Source: a virus
IMG/VR virus record: IMGVR_UViG_3300031578_000341
Span: 1 to 23,412 of that record
DNA: 23,412 bases
Direction: 5' to 3' (one strand)
Shown: piece by piece, positions 14,386-22,220 of the stretch
Numbering within the stretch: the stretch's first letter is position 1
Layout of the letters: every line of letters begins with the position of its first letter
Position numbers and translations under genes: made by a program
The notes under the pieces: generated by a model
Told to the model about the DNA's origin: nothing
The model's input: only the letters and a program-made list of their open reading frames with translations
The model's database searches: none

Positions 14386-14402
14386 AGGAGGTGATTTGAT
14401 TG
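14384..14402 (+). promoter_or_regulatory. Perfect anti-16S ribosome site selecting a TTG start for the tail tube gene
   Basis: AAAGGAGGTGAT (14384-14395) matches the 16S 3' end over 12 bases and overlaps the upstream stop codon. GGAGG ends eight bases before the TTG at 14400, the only sensible start in frame. Confidence 0.75.
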
Positions 14403-14897
14403 GCTGGCGAAGGCAAGGTCACCAAGAACCTGAGGGACGGACAATTAGTTATACAGGATAATGCTGCGGTGAACACCATCACCTTGGCGTTGGAGGAAGG
14501 GAACCTCAGCTTCACGGTAACGAAGAACGTGATCGAGGTGCTCGATCGCGGTGTTCTCAGCCACATGCGACAGGGCGACGAAGTGCCTGTAACCTTGTCG
14601 TTCGGTATCAAGTTCATAGAGTTCTATACCAGCGGCGACGACGAGACCCTTTATGAGGCCGTGATGAACGAAGCCGGGGGCGCTGCATGGATCTCTACGA
14701 ATGACGATGGCGGGGATGTTTACACGGTGGATATGCTCTTCACCATCGCGACGCCGACAAGTGGCGAAGAGGCTGAGATCATCACGTTCACGAAGGTTCG
14801 AGGCAATTTCACGTTCAACGAAGGAGACGAGTACAACACATTGGCCTTCGATGGTACGGCGTTCCAGACCGCGCCGACGATCGCTAAGGAATCGTAA
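14400..14897 (+). CDS. Major tail tube protein, 165 aa
   Basis: TTG start behind a perfect ribosome site, fitting a protein needed in hundreds of copies. The protein is beta-rich: EGKVTKNLRDGQLVIQDN, then TITLALEEGNLSFTVTKNV, a VPVTLSFGIKFIEFYTSG strand pair and the ending EAEIITFTKVRGNFTFNEGD. This is the pattern of siphovirus tube proteins, stacked as hexameric rings around the tape measure. It lies between terminator and tail assembly chaperones, as usual. No Ig-like extension is seen and no sheath gene precedes it, supporting a non-contractile tail. Confidence 0.75.
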   Translation: MAGEGKVTKNLRDGQLVIQDNAAVNTITLALEEGNLSFTVTKNVIEVLDRGVLSHMRQGDEVPVTLSFGIKFIEFYTSGDDETLYEAVMNEAGGAAWISTNDDGGDVYTVDMLFTIATPTSGEEAEIITFTKVRGNFTFNEGDEYNTLAFDGTAFQTAPTIAKES

Positions 14898-14936
14898 CTC
14901 CGGCGATGATCCGCTGGAAGAGGAGGAGGACTTAGG

Positions 14937-15473
14937 ATGAAGATTACAGGACTAGGAGAAGCGAAGGTCATTGACGTTGGGGAACTTGTTTTACCCCGTA
15001 GGGCAGGCCCTCCCATCAAACTGGTGTTGAGGGCCTTGCCTTTGGGGTTTAACGACAGGTCGGAGGAAATGTTTCCGCGACCGACTCCCCCGATGACGGG
15101 ATACGCGCGCGAGAAGAGCGGCACTAAGGGGAAATCCGTACTGGTGCGTGATCCGATGACGGGCCGCCCTCTCCCGATGTATGATGAAGCCGACCCCGCG
15201 TTCCAGGCTAAGCGCCGGGAGCGGAACCAACTCTCGACGACGGCCATGCTCCATTACGCCATGGGAGCGGACGCGAACATCGCATGGACATCGAAGCGGG
15301 ATACCTTCGCCAGCGATGTCGATTTCTATAAGGCCGTCTACAAGGAGATTGTAGATTTCGGGTTCTCCATCGGCGACTTTACGATGATGGTTGAGTTCAT
15401 CCTTGACATCTCCAATCTACGCGCCGATGACCTGAAAGAGGCTAAGGAGGATTTTTTATCCGAGATGTCATGA
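14937..15473 (+). CDS. Tail assembly chaperone, lambda G-like, 178 aa
   Basis: The ATG follows GAGGAGGAGGACTTAGG. The protein starts MKITGLGEAKVIDVGELVLP and ends in an acidic helix (DLKEAKEDFLSEMS). Lambda G-type chaperones bind the tape measure and recruit tube subunits; their frame continues into a second gene by -1 slippage in a fraction of ribosomes. Here T_TTT_TTA lies in frame at 15452-15458, five codons before the stop, and the -1 frame runs straight into the following 64-aa gene. The position between tube and tape measure is right. Residues 59-75 (AREKSGTKGKSVLVRDP) are a basic, probably flexible insertion. Confidence 0.77.
   Translation: MKITGLGEAKVIDVGELVLPRRAGPPIKLVLRALPLGFNDRSEEMFPRPTPPMTGYAREKSGTKGKSVLVRDPMTGRPLPMYDEADPAFQAKRRERNQLSTTAMLHYAMGADANIAWTSKRDTFASDVDFYKAVYKEIVDFGFSIGDFTMMVEFILDISNLRADDLKEAKEDFLSEMS
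15452..15458 (+). promoter_or_regulatory. Programmed -1 frameshift site (T_TTT_TTA)
   Basis: The heptamer T TTT TTA sits in the X XXY YYZ register: zero-frame codons are GAT TTT TTA. After a -1 slip the ribosome reads ATC CGA GAT GTC ATG ACG and enters the 64-aa frame, giving a G-GT-type fusion of about 242 residues. AAGGAGG lies immediately upstream (15444-15450). This is the standard arrangement of siphovirus tail chaperone genes. Confidence 0.8.
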
Positions 15474-15664
15474 CGGCACCGGAGAAGCCAGGTTTGAAAC
15501 ATACGGGGCGCACGATGTTGTACAGTAAGTATGCGGTTTGCGAGAGGTTCGGGATGACGCCGAGCGAGTTCAACCAGTTAGGCCGAGTCGAGCAGGTGAG
15601 GCTATTAGCGTATGAGGGGCTACGTCGCGATGAGGCGTGGGCCGCCTTCCATAAGGAATCCTGA
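15470..15664 (+). CDS. Tail assembly chaperone T-part, 64 aa, expressed by -1 frameshift
   Basis: The frame contains an ATG at 15470 overlapping the upstream stop, but no ribosome site at a useful distance. The natural route is frameshifting at 15452-15458, adding these residues to the upstream chaperone. The sequence (MLYSKYAVCERFGMTPSEFN, then GRVEQVRLLAYEGLRRDEAW) resembles the short helical T segment, which contacts tube subunits, with the typical F-G-x-x-P-S-E-x-x-x-L motif. It ends one base into the tape measure start (TGATG). Confidence 0.75.
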   Translation: MTAPEKPGLKHTGRTMLYSKYAVCERFGMTPSEFNQLGRVEQVRLLAYEGLRRDEAWAAFHKES

Positions 15665-17991
15665 TGTTACTTGAGCGGCTAGTGGCTAGAATCGAGGGCG
15701 TGGACACCAAGTTCCAGCGCGCGATGCGCGGGGTGGAGACGGGGACCGCGCGCTCGGCGTCCAGGGTTAAGCGTCTGTGGCTAGGAGTAGGTCTAGCCAT
15801 CGGCTTGGCGGTTGCCGCTGTCGTTATTTCCATAACCAGCATGGCCGCCCAGTATGAATACGAGATGCGGCAAGTCTGGACGTTGACGGATCAGACGGCG
15901 GAGGAGTTCGAGGGTTTGTCCGCCAGCGTCCTTGCAGCCGGGGCCGCAATGGGGCAGGCCGCTAACACGATGGCCAAGGCTACTTACCAAGCCGTATCCG
16001 GTAGCATCGAGTGGGAGCGGGCTACCAATTTCGTGACCTTGTCGGCTCAAGTGGCGCTGGCAGGCGCGACCGACGCCTTTACCGCCACTAACCTGCTCGT
16101 GCAGATCACGAATGCGTACAAGGAATCGTCCCTAGACGCCCACGAAGCCGCGCAAATTCTGTTCACGACGGTGAAGTACGGCGTAACCACCATTGAGCAA
16201 CTGGCTCCTACCTTGGGCCGCGTGGCATCCATGGCGGCCACCGCATCGATAGATTTCAGGGACCTAGGCGCGTGGATTGCGGCCACAACCTCCGTCATCG
16301 GCGAGACCGGAATAGCCATCACGGGTACGCGCGCCATGATTGCTGGAATGATCGACCCCACGAAAGAACAGGCCGAAGCCGCGCACGCGCTTGGTATCGA
16401 TTTCGGGCTGGCTGCGTTAGAGGCGCGCGGCCTATACGGCGTCATGAGGGACGTGCGCGAAGCTACATTCGGGAACGTTGAATCCCTCGTGAAATTGTTC
16501 CCGCAAATCCGCGCCCTGACGGCTGCCGCTGCGGGTTTACGGGGCGGATGGTTCCGATACCTTGAGACGTTGGAAGCCATGACCGATGAGACCAACGAGT
16601 TCGCAGAAGCCTCCGAGAAGATGTACGGTTCCACTAAGTTCATATGGAGCCGTATGGGTGCAAACATCAAGGCAGTAGGTATAGCGATTGGAACTTCGGC
16701 CAAGGAACTCACTGAGCCGTTCGCTAATTTAGTCTCGTGGCTGATAGAAACTAGAATTACATCGAGGTATGCCACCGAGGCGATGAGCAAGGCGCGGGAG
16801 CAGGTTAAGGAGTTCCGTCTAACCGCCGAGGAAACTGAGTATTGGACGGGCCGCCTCTTCGAGGCCGTGTACAAGAAGCCGGAAGCGGCCATGACGTTTC
16901 TGGACACGATCATATCGTCTTGGATGTCGGGTGCGGAAGCAGCTAGGCTCATGGGTCCGATCCTCGAGGAGATGTACGTCAAGCACCGTGATCTCATGGA
17001 GGAAGCGGCGGAGCGCGACATCCAGCTTACGGATACGGTCGCGGATGCCAAACGGACAGCCGAGAAAGCAGCCGACACCGCGCGACAGGCGGCCTTCGAC
17101 GAGCACCTTGACTGGCTAGAAGGCGCTTTCGATCGTGAGACTGGCCTCTTAAACGACGCGCTCAAGGATCGCAAGAAGCTCTACGAACAATACATCGACG
17201 AGATACAGAAACTCCATAAGGAACAGGCGCTCAGGGCGGAAACGGCGGAGGAGGAGATATTCGGGCTCCGTCTAGCACGCATGGGTGAAGGGGAACAGCT
17301 AGGCGCACTCACGACGTTTGCGGAAGACTTTTTTGCGCGCGCTGAAAAAGCGATGACCGTTGGGAGCTACGAGGAGGCGCGCCGACTCTTCGAGAAAGCT
17401 ATCGATTATTACACCAGAGCCGCGCAGGACGCGCCCGACCTCGACTTTGAAGGCATCGTAACCGACATCGAGAACATCCACCAGAGAATTAGTGAGGCTT
17501 TCGACTTGCAGGCGGAAGTGGCACTTGAATCAGCCAACGAGCAGGTGAATGCGATCGCCAAAATAGAAGCCGAGCTTGATGCGCTATATAAGAGGGCGCG
17601 CGAGGGCGCTGATATTATAGTTGAGGATAAGTGGGCGATGCAGGCCATTCAGGAAGTGCAAGCTGAACTCGCTAAGTTGACGGATAAGCGGATACGGATA
17701 ACGGTTGAAAGAGTATGGAATCCCCCGCTTGGTTATGATCCGAGCACGGTTGATCCGGGTTGGGGCGGATTTTACCCAAGTTCGATTCCGAGGGAATCGG
17801 AGCCGAGCGGCGTTCAATTGCGACCCGCCTTCGAAGATCAGTCGCCGGGCGCGAGTCTTGGCAAGGCCGAGTTTAATATGTACTTCAATGTGCCGGTTAC
17901 TAGAGAAACGGTCCGCGATGTGGTTATACCGGAAATGCAAGCGGCGGCGAAGCGCGGGCTGCTCACGCCGACGTTGGGGGGGCGGGGATGA
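15664..17991 (+). CDS. Tail tape measure protein, 775 aa
   Basis: Sets tail length and helps DNA entry into the host. The long protein starts MLLERLVARIEGVDTKFQRA, with a clear membrane segment near residues 38-60 (LWLGVGLAIGLAVAAVVISI). There follow Ala/Thr-rich helices typical of TP901-type tape measures (ITNAYKESSLDAHEAAQILF, then a TRAMIAGMIDPTKEQAEAAH stretch). A charged coiled coil lies near 480-530. Near 560-590 a TPR-like helix pair (GSYEEARRLFEKAIDYYTRA) is unusual. At about 0.15 nm per residue a tail near 115 nm is predicted. The stop overlaps the next start (ATGA). Confidence 0.88.
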   Translation: MLLERLVARIEGVDTKFQRAMRGVETGTARSASRVKRLWLGVGLAIGLAVAAVVISITSMAAQYEYEMRQVWTLTDQTAEEFEGLSASVLAAGAAMGQAANTMAKATYQAVSGSIEWERATNFVTLSAQVALAGATDAFTATNLLVQITNAYKESSLDAHEAAQILFTTVKYGVTTIEQLAPTLGRVASMAATASIDFRDLGAWIAATTSVIGETGIAITGTRAMIAGMIDPTKEQAEAAHALGIDFGLAALEARGLYGVMRDVREATFGNVESLVKLFPQIRALTAAAAGLRGGWFRYLETLEAMTDETNEFAEASEKMYGSTKFIWSRMGANIKAVGIAIGTSAKELTEPFANLVSWLIETRITSRYATEAMSKAREQVKEFRLTAEETEYWTGRLFEAVYKKPEAAMTFLDTIISSWMSGAEAARLMGPILEEMYVKHRDLMEEAAERDIQLTDTVADAKRTAEKAADTARQAAFDEHLDWLEGAFDRETGLLNDALKDRKKLYEQYIDEIQKLHKEQALRAETAEEEIFGLRLARMGEGEQLGALTTFAEDFFARAEKAMTVGSYEEARRLFEKAIDYYTRAAQDAPDLDFEGIVTDIENIHQRISEAFDLQAEVALESANEQVNAIAKIEAELDALYKRAREGADIIVEDKWAMQAIQEVQAELAKLTDKRIRITVERVWNPPLGYDPSTVDPGWGGFYPSSIPRESEPSGVQLRPAFEDQSPGASLGKAEFNMYFNVPVTRETVRDVVIPEMQAAAKRGLLTPTLGGRG

Positions 17992-18416
17992 GCGTAAAAT
18001 TTCAGTTGGGCGGCACGGTCTTCTACCTTCAAAACCCGGACCTCGCTAACGCCCCTGAGAGAAGACGTATGCAGGTTATCCGCCAGGGGGCCAGCGGCTG
18101 GTACTTCGTATACGATAAGGGCCATAACACCGTGATTTGGACGCTTCGATGGAGCAACTTGCGCGAGAGTGAAAAAGTTGCTTTGGATGATTTCTTTCTG
18201 AGCACGGTGCAGGGCGCTCTTAACATCTTTTCTTTCACCGACTGGAGGGGGAATCTTAAACAGGTCCAGTTCCTGCAGTCATCCATCGAGTTTACCGAGG
18301 TGGCCGATGCGCGTGTGGGGGCCGCAACAACTTTCTCTAGCGGCGGCGTGGATTACCCCACTACGACCAGGGAAAAGGGCGTGTGGGCGACGGAGATCAA
18401 ACTGCGGATAATTTAG
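17988..18416 (+). CDS. Minor/distal tail protein, 142 aa (lambda M-like position)
   Basis: The ATG overlaps the tape measure stop. The protein is beta-rich: KFQLGGTVFYLQNPD at the start, then VIWTLRWSNLRESEKVALDD followed by FFLSTVQGALNIFSFTDWRG and VQFLQSSIEFTEVAD. The Trp-x-Leu-x-Trp...F-F...G...F-x-F-x-D-x-x-G layout is that of small minor tail or distal-tail (Dit N-domain-like) proteins, where a ring of this protein joins the tube to the tip. It lies directly after the tape measure and before the large tip protein, as in lambda-like tails. Confidence 0.7.
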   Translation: MSVKFQLGGTVFYLQNPDLANAPERRRMQVIRQGASGWYFVYDKGHNTVIWTLRWSNLRESEKVALDDFFLSTVQGALNIFSFTDWRGNLKQVQFLQSSIEFTEVADARVGAATTFSSGGVDYPTTTREKGVWATEIKLRII

Positions 18417-18431
18417 GGGCTGTATTAGGCC

Positions 18432-21400
18432 ATGAAGACGTTATCAGCCGCAATGAAATTAGCGCGGGCTCGCCTGGGCACGTACCCGTGGAACGTCGTG
18501 CGATTTGATTGGGGCGGGGCCATTGGCAACAAGTGGTACAGCGATATACCTAGCGGGGACGCCAGCGGCAGTTCGGCGACGAACCTTGCCGTGCGGGTTG
18601 TGGATTGGGGGGCGTATACTCTGCCGCAGGCCGAGGGCCGTACGGCGGCAGCCGTCGCAGATATTACAATCACTTTGGACGACCGTGACGGCGTGATTCG
18701 TGGTTATATGCGGTCAGTCGGTCATACTCGAATCCCGGCTACGGTCTATCAGGTATTCTCACCTGCTGGCGCTGCGGACATGATCATTCTCTTGAAGGGC
18801 GTATCCGTTGCCCCATTTCACTGGCGCGAGATGGACGGCACTATCGCCATTGACATCACGGAGCGTGCGGGCCAATTCAATCAAGTGGTCGGCACCGTGG
18901 TCACCAGCGAAGATTGGCCTTATTTAGGCGCTGACCAATCCGCGATGTTGCCTATAGTCTTCGGGCGTGTTGATCGGCGCAAAGCCTTCTTGCTTGAGGG
19001 GACCGTAGAGACCTCTCTCTCTGCACCCCTTCAACAGGATGGTTGGGACCTTTATGTGAATGACAGTGAGGACTTCCCGCAAAACACCACCATTAAGTTA
19101 TGGCTTGACGGTGAAGTTATCCGGGGCCGTTTTAAAGATGGGAACAAATTCTGGACAGAATATCGTGGCGACAATTCGTATCAGGGCTTCGCCACCAGCA
19201 CCGCACAGCACCTACTTGAGGTGCGCTGCACGAATCTCCCGCCACCAATAAGTCAGTATATAGGTTTGCCGATCAGCATCCAGCGGGGCTTTGGGGCCTT
19301 TGCCGAAATTTACGAGCGGCAGATTGTGGGGGTCGATGCGAGTATCTCGGCGCTTTACTTCGATAGGGTCTGCTCTTATTATGATCCAACGGGGCGGATT
19401 GTTGATTGGTACGTGGTGGGCGGCGCGCCTATCCACATTGACGGCGAAGTACGCGAGCACCAGAAAGGCACGCGCGTCATACTAAAGCGTGACGCATATA
19501 CTTGGGTTGTAAACGACCAGCCAAGCAAAAGCGTGGTCGCCGTCGAGGCCTCGATTACGAACATAGCGAGGCGTAATTACTGGGGGCCGGACGACTTATT
19601 GGTTAGCGCGGCCCCTACTTCTGGTTATGCGGCAATTCCGCCGACCATGCGGACTATAAATTTATCCAATGGCGGCCTTATTGCGGGCAGGAATCTCACC
19701 ACCATTACGATGACGGTATTGCCCACGATGGTCGGGCCAGAGTTCGAGTTTACCGGCGACGACCTGTACGTTACGCTAAACGGCTGCTATGACGCAGGCG
19801 GCGCTACCGTTAAAAGTCCCCCCGATGTCATCCGCGAATTAGGGTATAGATACTTGGGCATGGAGGTTGGCGATTTTGACCAAGCGAGCTTTGAGGACGT
19901 AAAGGATCAGCTTACGTGGTGCCACTTCGGCTTCATGCTGCAGGATCAATATCAGGGCCTTGACCTGTTCGCCGATCTGGCCATGCAGGCAAGGTGCATG
20001 GTCACGTGGGAGGAGGGGAAAGCAAGGCTCCGTTATTTACGGGAAGGCCCTTACGGGGTGTGTGCAGCAACTGGCGGTGAGCAGCGCGAAGCTTGGAGCT
20101 TAGAAATACACCACGAGAGTCCGGAGGATGTCATCACCGAGATCGTCGCTAAATTTACGCGCAAGGCGAATAAGAGCGCCCACCACGTAGTACGGAGTGT
20201 GGGCGCAATGGCCATCTATGGTCGTAGGGTATTAAACTTGGATTTGTGGGCGCATAACCAAATTCAGACAGTTAGACCCGTAGCCGATTTCTGGTTGGAG
20301 CGCCTATCTCATGCCCATGAAAGAGGGCGCGCTAAGACCTTTCTTCGGCTGCTTGAAGTCGAAAGAGGCGACGTTCTGGAGGTTCGGTGGACGCCTGATT
20401 TCGTGACTCTTCACGGCGAGGTTATGAGTGTGCATCATCAGTTGGGGAATGCACCTGAGGATCGCATGGACAACGTAACGCTCGAATTCCGGCTGCCGCG
20501 TTGGGGCGGCTGCGAGAGCGGATGCGAAATGCCGTGCGAAGTGGGTACTGAGATGATGTATGATAAAGCTCTGGCTGGGTGCGAATTGGCTTGTACTTAC
20601 CATTGCCAGTCAACGTGCGAGGAAGCCTGTGAGATCACGTGCGTATCGGGCTACGAATTATCGATGGTCAGGAATAAGGAAGACTGGTTGGAGGGGTGCG
20701 CCTCCGCGTGCCAAGCCAACTGCACGACCACGTGTGTTGCGACTTGTCAAGTCGCCTGTGAAACCGCCTGTGCTTCGGGTTGTGAGGTCTATTGCGAAAC
20801 TACTTGCGAGTCGCATTGTGAAGTTTATTGCGAGACTGGCTGCGAAACGGAGTGTGAGTCGAGTTGTGAGACGGCGTGTCAGGCGGCTTGCCAAAGCGAG
20901 TGCGAGTCGGGCTGCGAACTTGGTTGCGAGACTGGCTGCGAAACAGACTGCGAATCGGGCTGTGAAACGGAATGCGAATTGGGCTGCGAAGTCTACTGTC
21001 AGACGGGCTGCGAATCAAGTTGCGAAGCTGGCTGCGAGACTGGCTGCGAATCAGGATGCGAGATAACGTGCCAGACCACTTGCGAGGCCGGATGTGAGAC
21101 CAGTTGTGAAACGGGGTGTGAGGTCACGTGCGAGACGGGATGTGAGGTTAGTTGCGAAACCGGATGTGAGGCCGCGTGCGAGAGCGGGTGCGAGGTAAGT
21201 TGCGAAGTCTCTTGTACGGCGGGCGGTTCCGAATGCTGCTACCTGCCGTGTTTCTGCTGGCACGACGATCTCGGCGATCCGTACCTTGAGGCTTGCACAT
21301 ATAATCCGCTCTGCGCGCCTTGGACGACGGGGAATTGCACCTATTCTCAGTACGGAGGCTGCGAGCCCGGATGCATCGACTACAATGATCTATTACCTTG

Positions 21401-21437
21401 GTCGTACTGGTACGAATCGAACAATTGCGCCGTATAA
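18432..21437 (+). CDS. Tail-tip/hub protein with C-terminal Cys-rich tetrad array, 1001 aa
   Basis: Position after the distal tail gene makes this the tail hub or tip. The ATG at 18432 has only weak ribosome signals (TAGGGG, TTAGG). Residues 1-693 are beta-rich with mixed domains and just a few scattered Cys; I find no sure family, though DITITLDDRDGVIRGYM (76-92) and MLPIVFGRVDRRKA look like tail-hub strands. From Cys694 to the end, 63 of 308 residues are Cys, spaced mainly four apart: 694-702 (3), 717-737 (6), then 756-928 (44 without interruption). A Trp/Tyr-rich end with 10 Cys closes the protein (SECCYLPCFCWHDDLGDPY to NNCAV). The tetrads are mostly C-E-x-x with x Thr, Ser, Val, Gly or Tyr. 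The array may form a rod or solenoid spike, modified by the radical SAM enzyme downstream; metal binding or disulfides are alternatives. Confidence 0.75.
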   Translation: MKTLSAAMKLARARLGTYPWNVVRFDWGGAIGNKWYSDIPSGDASGSSATNLAVRVVDWGAYTLPQAEGRTAAAVADITITLDDRDGVIRGYMRSVGHTRIPATVYQVFSPAGAADMIILLKGVSVAPFHWREMDGTIAIDITERAGQFNQVVGTVVTSEDWPYLGADQSAMLPIVFGRVDRRKAFLLEGTVETSLSAPLQQDGWDLYVNDSEDFPQNTTIKLWLDGEVIRGRFKDGNKFWTEYRGDNSYQGFATSTAQHLLEVRCTNLPPPISQYIGLPISIQRGFGAFAEIYERQIVGVDASISALYFDRVCSYYDPTGRIVDWYVVGGAPIHIDGEVREHQKGTRVILKRDAYTWVVNDQPSKSVVAVEASITNIARRNYWGPDDLLVSAAPTSGYAAIPPTMRTINLSNGGLIAGRNLTTITMTVLPTMVGPEFEFTGDDLYVTLNGCYDAGGATVKSPPDVIRELGYRYLGMEVGDFDQASFEDVKDQLTWCHFGFMLQDQYQGLDLFADLAMQARCMVTWEEGKARLRYLREGPYGVCAATGGEQREAWSLEIHHESPEDVITEIVAKFTRKANKSAHHVVRSVGAMAIYGRRVLNLDLWAHNQIQTVRPVADFWLERLSHAHERGRAKTFLRLLEVERGDVLEVRWTPDFVTLHGEVMSVHHQLGNAPEDRMDNVTLEFRLPRWGGCESGCEMPCEVGTEMMYDKALAGCELACTYHCQSTCEEACEITCVSGYELSMVRNKEDWLEGCASACQANCTTTCVATCQVACETACASGCEVYCETTCESHCEVYCETGCETECESSCETACQAACQSECESGCELGCETGCETDCESGCETECELGCEVYCQTGCESSCEAGCETGCESGCEITCQTTCEAGCETSCETGCEVTCETGCEVSCETGCEAACESGCEVSCEVSCTAGGSECCYLPCFCWHDDLGDPYLEACTYNPLCAPWTTGNCTYSQYGGCEPGCIDYNDLLPWSYWYESNNCAV
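20697..21215 (+). repeat. Coding tandem array: 44 Cys at exact 4-residue spacing
   Basis: Residues 756-928 of the tail-tip protein. The spacing is exact: 43 intervals of 12 bases from the TGC at 20697 to the TGT at 21213. Glu follows Cys in 33 of 44 cases, Gln in six. Both Cys codons and both Glu codons are mixed throughout. Short exact repeats such as GAGACTGGCTGCGAA occur near 20835, 20929 and 21031. Codon diversity argues against recent slippage and for selection on the protein pattern. Confidence 0.95.
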
Positions 21438-21443
21438 AGGAGC

Positions 21444-21944
21444 ATGATGGTGGCTGTGAAGATTCCAGCGGACGTGCGAGAGCTTTTCAGGCAGTGCCCG
21501 TTCCGCGAAGTCCGGGCAGTGATCCCGGAGGGCACTGCCATCTTGAGGTCAGGCGAAGTTTCTAAGTGCTTTGCCATCGACAAGGAACTCGGATTTCCTG
21601 CCGGGTCCGTTGGCGTCCACGAAAGCACGTGCGCGGCCTGCGTTTTATCCGGGGAGCCAGGATCGCTGGAGAATGAGGCGTTCAAGGTGGATATAAGCAG
21701 CGCCGCCATCGGGCGGATCGGTTCCGGTACGTGCCCCACAGGAACGAGCCGGGATGTGATTATAAGCAAGGCTCTCGCAGTGGGCGCGGGCAAGGAGCGC
21801 CTGCGGCTTGCACTTATCCGTGGAGTCAGCACGGTCGAAAGACTAAAGGCCGAAGGCAGAATCGATCCGGTGAATCCATTGACGGAAGAGGAGGCCATGC
21901 GCTTGGCCACAGAGTATGATCTACTGGAAGAGGTTGCGCCATGA
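21444..21944 (+). CDS. Unknown 166-aa protein between the Cys-rich tip and the maturase
   Basis: The start lies six bases after the tip gene's stop behind TAAAGGAG, and its own stop overlaps the next gene (ATGA), so it is made together with its neighbours. It begins MMVAVKIPADVRELFRQCPF. Cys18, Cys42, Cys63, Cys66 and Cys97 are present, with a CxxC in HESTCAACVLSGEPGS, suggesting a metal or Cys-handling site. The C-terminal 60 residues are helical (SKALAVGAGKERLRLALIRG, then LTEEEAMRLATEYDLLEEVA). I do not recognise a family. Context suggests a tail-tip partner, chaperone or modification cofactor, but that is inference only. Confidence 0.75.
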   Translation: MMVAVKIPADVRELFRQCPFREVRAVIPEGTAILRSGEVSKCFAIDKELGFPAGSVGVHESTCAACVLSGEPGSLENEAFKVDISSAAIGRIGSGTCPTGTSRDVIISKALAVGAGKERLRLALIRGVSTVERLKAEGRIDPVNPLTEEEAMRLATEYDLLEEVAP

Positions 21945-22210
21945 GCGTCAAGGAGGATTTCGCAAAGCAGTTGCGATTAGCGGCGAAGATAGGCCGGGCA
22001 TCGGGCAATCTGTCCGCAGTGCCGGAGGAAGTACGGAAGCAGCGCGAGGAAGCCTGCCGCGAGTGCTCCGCAAACGAAGTAGTGGATGGACGACCGCGCT
22101 GCTCCTATTGCGGCTGCGACGTGGAAGCACGACTGTCAAAGGCCGATGCCCTTTGCGCGAAGAATCTATGGCCCGCACTGACTGAGGAAATGTTAGGATT
22201 GCAGGATTAG
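21941..22210 (+). CDS. Small zinc-ribbon-like protein, 89 aa (DUF6171-like)
   Basis: The ATG overlaps the upstream stop. Cys39 and Cys42 (EACREC), then Cys54, Cys57 and Cys59 (PRCSYCGCDVEAR), then Cys72 near the end (LCAKNLWPAL) form a compact Zn-binding pattern. It resembles the small phage family with C-x2-C...C-x2-C-x-C...C-x5-W (DUF6171-like), whose function is unknown to me. The N-terminal 38 residues are helical and basic (KEDFAKQLRLAAKIGRASG). It ends ten bases before the radical SAM gene. It could assist maturation or be a coincidental tail-module gene. Confidence 0.7.
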   Translation: MSVKEDFAKQLRLAAKIGRASGNLSAVPEEVRKQREEACRECSANEVVDGRPRCSYCGCDVEARLSKADALCAKNLWPALTEEMLGLQD

Positions 22211-22220
22211 GGGGGATAGG

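Noticed and set aside
16047-17174. 375-codon minus-strand frame opposite the tape measure
   Set aside because: Ser/Ala/Arg-rich mirror of helical + strand coding; no ribosome site and no family resemblance.
20697-21215. Array of short DNA repeats as CRISPR or microsatellite
   Set aside because: The 12-base period is coding, codons vary, and there are no unique spacers of equal length between identical repeats.
20511-21437. Metallothionein or copper-storage domain as main explanation
   Set aside because: Possible for CxxxC stretches, but the Glu-rich strict tetrad, the tail-tip location and the radical SAM neighbour fit thioether formation better; kept only as an alternative.
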